Source of the DNA: DASQZT01 sp963728965
GTDB lineage: Bacteria; Acidobacteriota; Terriglobia; Bryobacterales; Bryobacteraceae
Length of the DNA stretch: 64,000 nt
Assembly (NCBI GenBank): GCA_963728965.1
Contig: CAVSMH010000008.1
Location: 124,001-188,000, forward strand
Direction: 5' to 3'
Of this stretch, positions 61,896 through 64,000 are shown piece by piece. Below the pieces are notes generated by a model. The model worked only from the letters and a program-made list of their open reading frames with translations. It did no database searches and was not told the DNA's origin. The position numbers and the translations under genes are program-made. The first letter of the stretch is position 1. The number at the start of each line of letters is the position of its first letter.

Positions 61896-63134
61896 TCAGT
61901 AGAGAACGCGGGTTCGCAGCGTGCCGGGCACCTGCTCCAACTGCCGCCGGATATCTAGCGATTCGGAGCGATCCTCCACTTCCAGATCGATCACCACGTA
62001 GCCGATTTTCAGGTTGGTTTGCAGGTACTGCGCGGCGATATTGATGCGGCGGTCGGAGAACACGGCGTTGATGCCCGAAAGCACGCCCGGCTGGTTGCGG
62101 TGGATGTGGAGCAGGCGGTGCTTGCCGGGATGCTCGGGCAGCGAGACTTCCGGAAAATTCACCGCGCTGAGCGTGGAGCCGTTATTGCTGTACCTGATCA
62201 GCTTCTCGGCCACTTCGGTGCCGATGCTCTCCTGCGCTTCTTCGGTGCTGCCGCCGATGTGCGGCGTCAACAGCACGTTGTCGAATTCGCGCAAGGGCGA
62301 CAGGAACTCCTCGGCCGCGCTGCGGGGCTCCTCCGGAAATACGTCGATCGCCGCTCCGGCCAGGTGCTTCGAGCGAAGCGCTTCCGCCAGCGCCGCGATA
62401 TCCACCACGGAGCCCCGCGAAGCGTTGATCAGGTGCGCACCCTTGTGCATGCGGGCCAGTTGCTCCGCCGCGATCATTCCGCGCGTTTGCGGCGTTTCCG
62501 GCACGTGCAGGCTGACCACGTCGGCAGCGCCCAGCAGGACGTCGAGCGAAGACACGGAACGCGCGTTGCCGAGCGCCAGTTTTTTCTCGATATCGAAGAA
62601 GAGCACCTGCATGCCGATCGCTTCGGCGAGCACGCTGAGCTGCGAGCCGATGTGTCCGTACCCCACGATGCCCAGACAACGCCCGCGCGCCTCGTGCGCG
62701 CCGGTGGCCGTCTTGACCCAGCCGCCGCGGCGCGCCGCCAAGCTTCGTTGCGGGATGCCGCGCAGCAGCAACACGGCTTCGGCCAGCACCAGTTCGGCGA
62801 CGCTGCGGGTATTCGAAAACGGCGCGTTGAACACCGGTATGCCGCGCTCCTGGGCGGCGTCCAGATCGATCTGGTTGACGCCGATGCAAAACGCACCCAC
62901 ACCTACCAGGCGGGTGGCACGTTCGAAGAAGGTCGGCGTGAGATGCGTCCCCGAGCGAATGCCGACGAAGAACGCATCGTGCGCCGCCGCTGCCAACTGG
63001 TCCTCGGGCAGCGATTTGGCGTGGTACTCCACATTGCTGTATCCATCGTTCCGGAACGTATCGACGGCGCTCTGGTGAATGCCCTCCAGCAGCAGGATCT
63101 TGATCTTGTCCTTATCGAGTGAAGTGGCGGTCAT
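61896..63134 (-). CDS. serA: D-3-phosphoglycerate dehydrogenase, E. coli SerA type
   Basis: The 412-residue enzyme is strikingly like the E. coli form: it opens SLDKDKIKILLLEGIHQSAV, has GIPVFNAPFSNTRSVAELVL, the NAD motif GIVGYGHIGSQL, the active-site region HLAGAAIDVFPEEP and LLTPHIGGSTEEAQESIGTE, and the C-terminal ACT domain (about 340-412: NQPGVLSGINAVFSDRRINI) ending RTRVLY. It makes 3-phosphohydroxypyruvate from 3-phosphoglycerate, the first step of serine synthesis; the short ACT-bearing form is typically feedback-inhibited by serine. ATG 63134 matches the family start. TATCAT 18 nt upstream is the likely -10. Confidence 0.95.
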   Translation of the reverse strand: MTATSLDKDKIKILLLEGIHQSAVDTFRNDGYSNVEYHAKSLPEDQLAAAAHDAFFVGIRSGTHLTPTFFERATRLVGVGAFCIGVNQIDLDAAQERGIPVFNAPFSNTRSVAELVLAEAVLLLRGIPQRSLAARRGGWVKTATGAHEARGRCLGIVGYGHIGSQLSVLAEAIGMQVLFFDIEKKLALGNARSVSSLDVLLGAADVVSLHVPETPQTRGMIAAEQLARMHKGAHLINASRGSVVDIAALAEALRSKHLAGAAIDVFPEEPRSAAEEFLSPLREFDNVLLTPHIGGSTEEAQESIGTEVAEKLIRYSNNGSTLSAVNFPEVSLPEHPGKHRLLHIHRNQPGVLSGINAVFSDRRINIAAQYLQTNLKIGYVVIDLEVEDRSESLDIRRQLEQVPGTLRTRVLY

Positions 63135-63152
63135 GGGAGAGCCCGAATTCCC

Positions 63153-63158
63153 ATGATA
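63153..63158 (-). promoter_or_regulatory. Candidate -10 for serA
   Basis: TATCAT on the minus strand, 18 nt before the ATG at 63134. The gap has no strong ribosome site. Confidence 0.35.
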
Positions 63159-63197
63159 CAGGTGGCAGCCGCGCTTTCCGCCGGCCGGCAATCAGGC

Positions 63198-63203
63198 CAT
63201 AAT
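63198..63203 (+). promoter_or_regulatory. CATAAT 6 nt before ATG, predicted leaderless start
   Basis: CATAAT ends 6 nt (TGGTCG) before the ATG at 63210, with TTTCCG (63175-63180) 17 nt upstream as a weak -35. The same CATAAT-GGTCG-like arrangement occurs before the gene at 41029. Confidence 0.5.
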
Positions 63204-63209
63204 TGGTCG

Positions 63210-64000
63210 ATGCCGCACAAACTCGTCTCGCTGGCCGTGTTCGCCGCCGGAATCCTCGTGGCCGCCGGTCCGCCGGCCGCGCAAATCTCCAACGGACTCG
63301 TTCAGGTCAAAGTGTACTTGCCGGATGGCCGGTCCGGTTACTATCGCGGCACGCGCTTCGATTGGTCCGGCGTGATCTACAGCCTGGTCTACCAGGGACA
63401 TCAATACTACGGGCCCTGGTTCGACCGGACCGATCCGTCGGTCCGCGATTTTGTGTACCGCGAGGGGGCGATCGTCGCTGGACCCGCGAGTGCCATCACC
63501 GGCCCCGTCGACGAGTTTGGCGCGCTCGGCTGGGATGCCGCCAAAACCGGCGGCAGCTTCGTCAAGATCGGAGTCGGCGCCCTGCGCAAGCCGGAAGACG
63601 GCCGGTACGACCACTACCGTCTCTACGAAATCGCCAAGCCCGGCAAGTGGTCGGTCCGCGCAACGGCGGACTCAGTAGAGTTCACCCACCAACTATCGGA
63701 CCCGTCCTCGGGCTACGGGTACGTGTATCGCAAGATCATCCGGCTGACCCGGGGCAAGCCGGGAATGCTGCTGGAGCACAGCCTCAAGAACACCGGCGGC
63801 ACTGCCATCCGAACCAACGTCTACAATCACAACTTTCTGGTACTCGACCAACAGCCGCCAGGCGCGGGGCTGACGATCCAGGTGCCGTTCCAGATTCAGA
63901 GCGCCAGGCCTCCCAATCCGGAACTCGCCCAGATTCGCGGCAACCGCATCGTTTATTTGAAGGCGCTGCAGGATCGCGACCTGGTCACCACGCCGATCGC
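63210..64000 (+). CDS. Exported galactose-mutarotase-like protein, 3' end outside window
   Basis: The frame is open from ATG 63210 to the window edge (263 codons and still open). It has a signal peptide (LVSLAVFAAGILVAAGPPAA) and beta-rich segments: ISNGLVQVKVYLPDGRSGYY, TRFDWSGVIYSLVYQGHQYY, KTGGSFVKIGVGALRKPEDG and GMLLEHSLKNTGG followed by NVYNHNFLVLD. The arrangement suggests the galactose-mutarotase/glycoside-binding superfold, with the YNHNF histidine in a typical place. Only the N-terminal part can be judged. It is divergent from serA. Confidence 0.75.
   Translation, partial: MPHKLVSLAVFAAGILVAAGPPAAQISNGLVQVKVYLPDGRSGYYRGTRFDWSGVIYSLVYQGHQYYGPWFDRTDPSVRDFVYREGAIVAGPASAITGPVDEFGALGWDAAKTGGSFVKIGVGALRKPEDGRYDHYRLYEIAKPGKWSVRATADSVEFTHQLSDPSSGYGYVYRKIIRLTRGKPGMLLEHSLKNTGGTAIRTNVYNHNFLVLDQQPPGAGLTIQVPFQIQSARPPNPELAQIRGNRIVYLKALQDRDLVTTPI

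Noticed and set aside
61522..61958. Overlapping ORFs between the small protein gene and serA
   Set aside because: Arg/Ala/Pro-rich low-information translations on both strands; no start signal or family mark.

Overview
The window is GC-rich, gene-dense bacterial chromosome, most likely from an acidobacterium of the Solibacter/Bryobacter kind. The best marker is a PadR-type regulator overlapping a large permease with two FtsX/MacB-like halves and no ABC ATPase beside it; a second permease of this sort lies at 16381-18807. This is the 'acidobacterial duplicated orphan permease' (ADOP) layout. BamA/Skp, TonB-receptor and Tat/Sec-exported proteins show a diderm cell, and bshC points to bacillithiol. 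I see no rRNA, tRNA, CRISPR array, insertion sequence, integrase or prophage.

Layout. 1-5.2 kb: NHL propeller, small secreted protein, cytochrome c-PQQ dehydrogenase, glycine-zipper protein and a ruined Na+/Ca2+ exchanger gene. 5.2-8.7 kb: fsr-type efflux pump overlapping two small PepSY-like membrane proteins, then a YVTN propeller. 8.7-13 kb: hybrid histidine kinase with a periplasmic solute-binding sensor; two Tat-exported TIM-barrel enzymes. 13-21.8 kb: padR-ADOP pair and a DUF58/TonB receptor/ADOP run. 22-25.8 kb: small protein, zinc phospholipase C-like protein, NHL propeller, exported epoxide hydrolase-like enzyme. 25.8-33.1 kb: fatty-acid oxidation genes (acyl-CoA synthetase, FadJ-like fusion, thiolase) in which the acyl-CoA dehydrogenase gene survives only as a deletion remnant; then a phosphatase, a frameshifted thioesterase and an SDR. 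33.2-37.6 kb: bamA with two skp/ompH genes. 37.9-45.3 kb: START-like exported protein with a cholesterol-oxidase-like GMC enzyme, a DUF1080 hydrolase, a GH63-like glucosidase and bshC. 45.5-52 kb: lone receiver protein, exported GH5-like hydrolase, exported sugar isomerase, frameshifted SARP/AAA activator. 52-64 kb: FAD oxidase, cysteine-bearing sensor overlapping a soluble hybrid kinase, GNAT, Ycf48-like propeller, isolated nuoM beside a receiver-domain remnant, Tat-exported epimerase, serA, and a partial gene at the right edge.

Two themes cut across the window. First, many first-in-operon genes have a TANNNT -10-like hexamer only 6-10 nt before the start codon and usually no Shine-Dalgarno sequence, which predicts leaderless or nearly leaderless mRNAs; the clearest is TTGACA-17 nt-TACGCT-6 nt-ATG before the epoxide hydrolase gene. 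Second, there are several broken genes (exchanger, fadE, thioesterase, SARP activator, receiver fragment), so the region is eroding as well as accessory-rich. I found no convincing completely new multi-gene system. The best leads are the triple TGTCGA operator over the padR start codon, the cysteine-sensor/kinase pair, the START-like/GMC pair, the fsr-PepSY operon and the leaderless promoter pattern.
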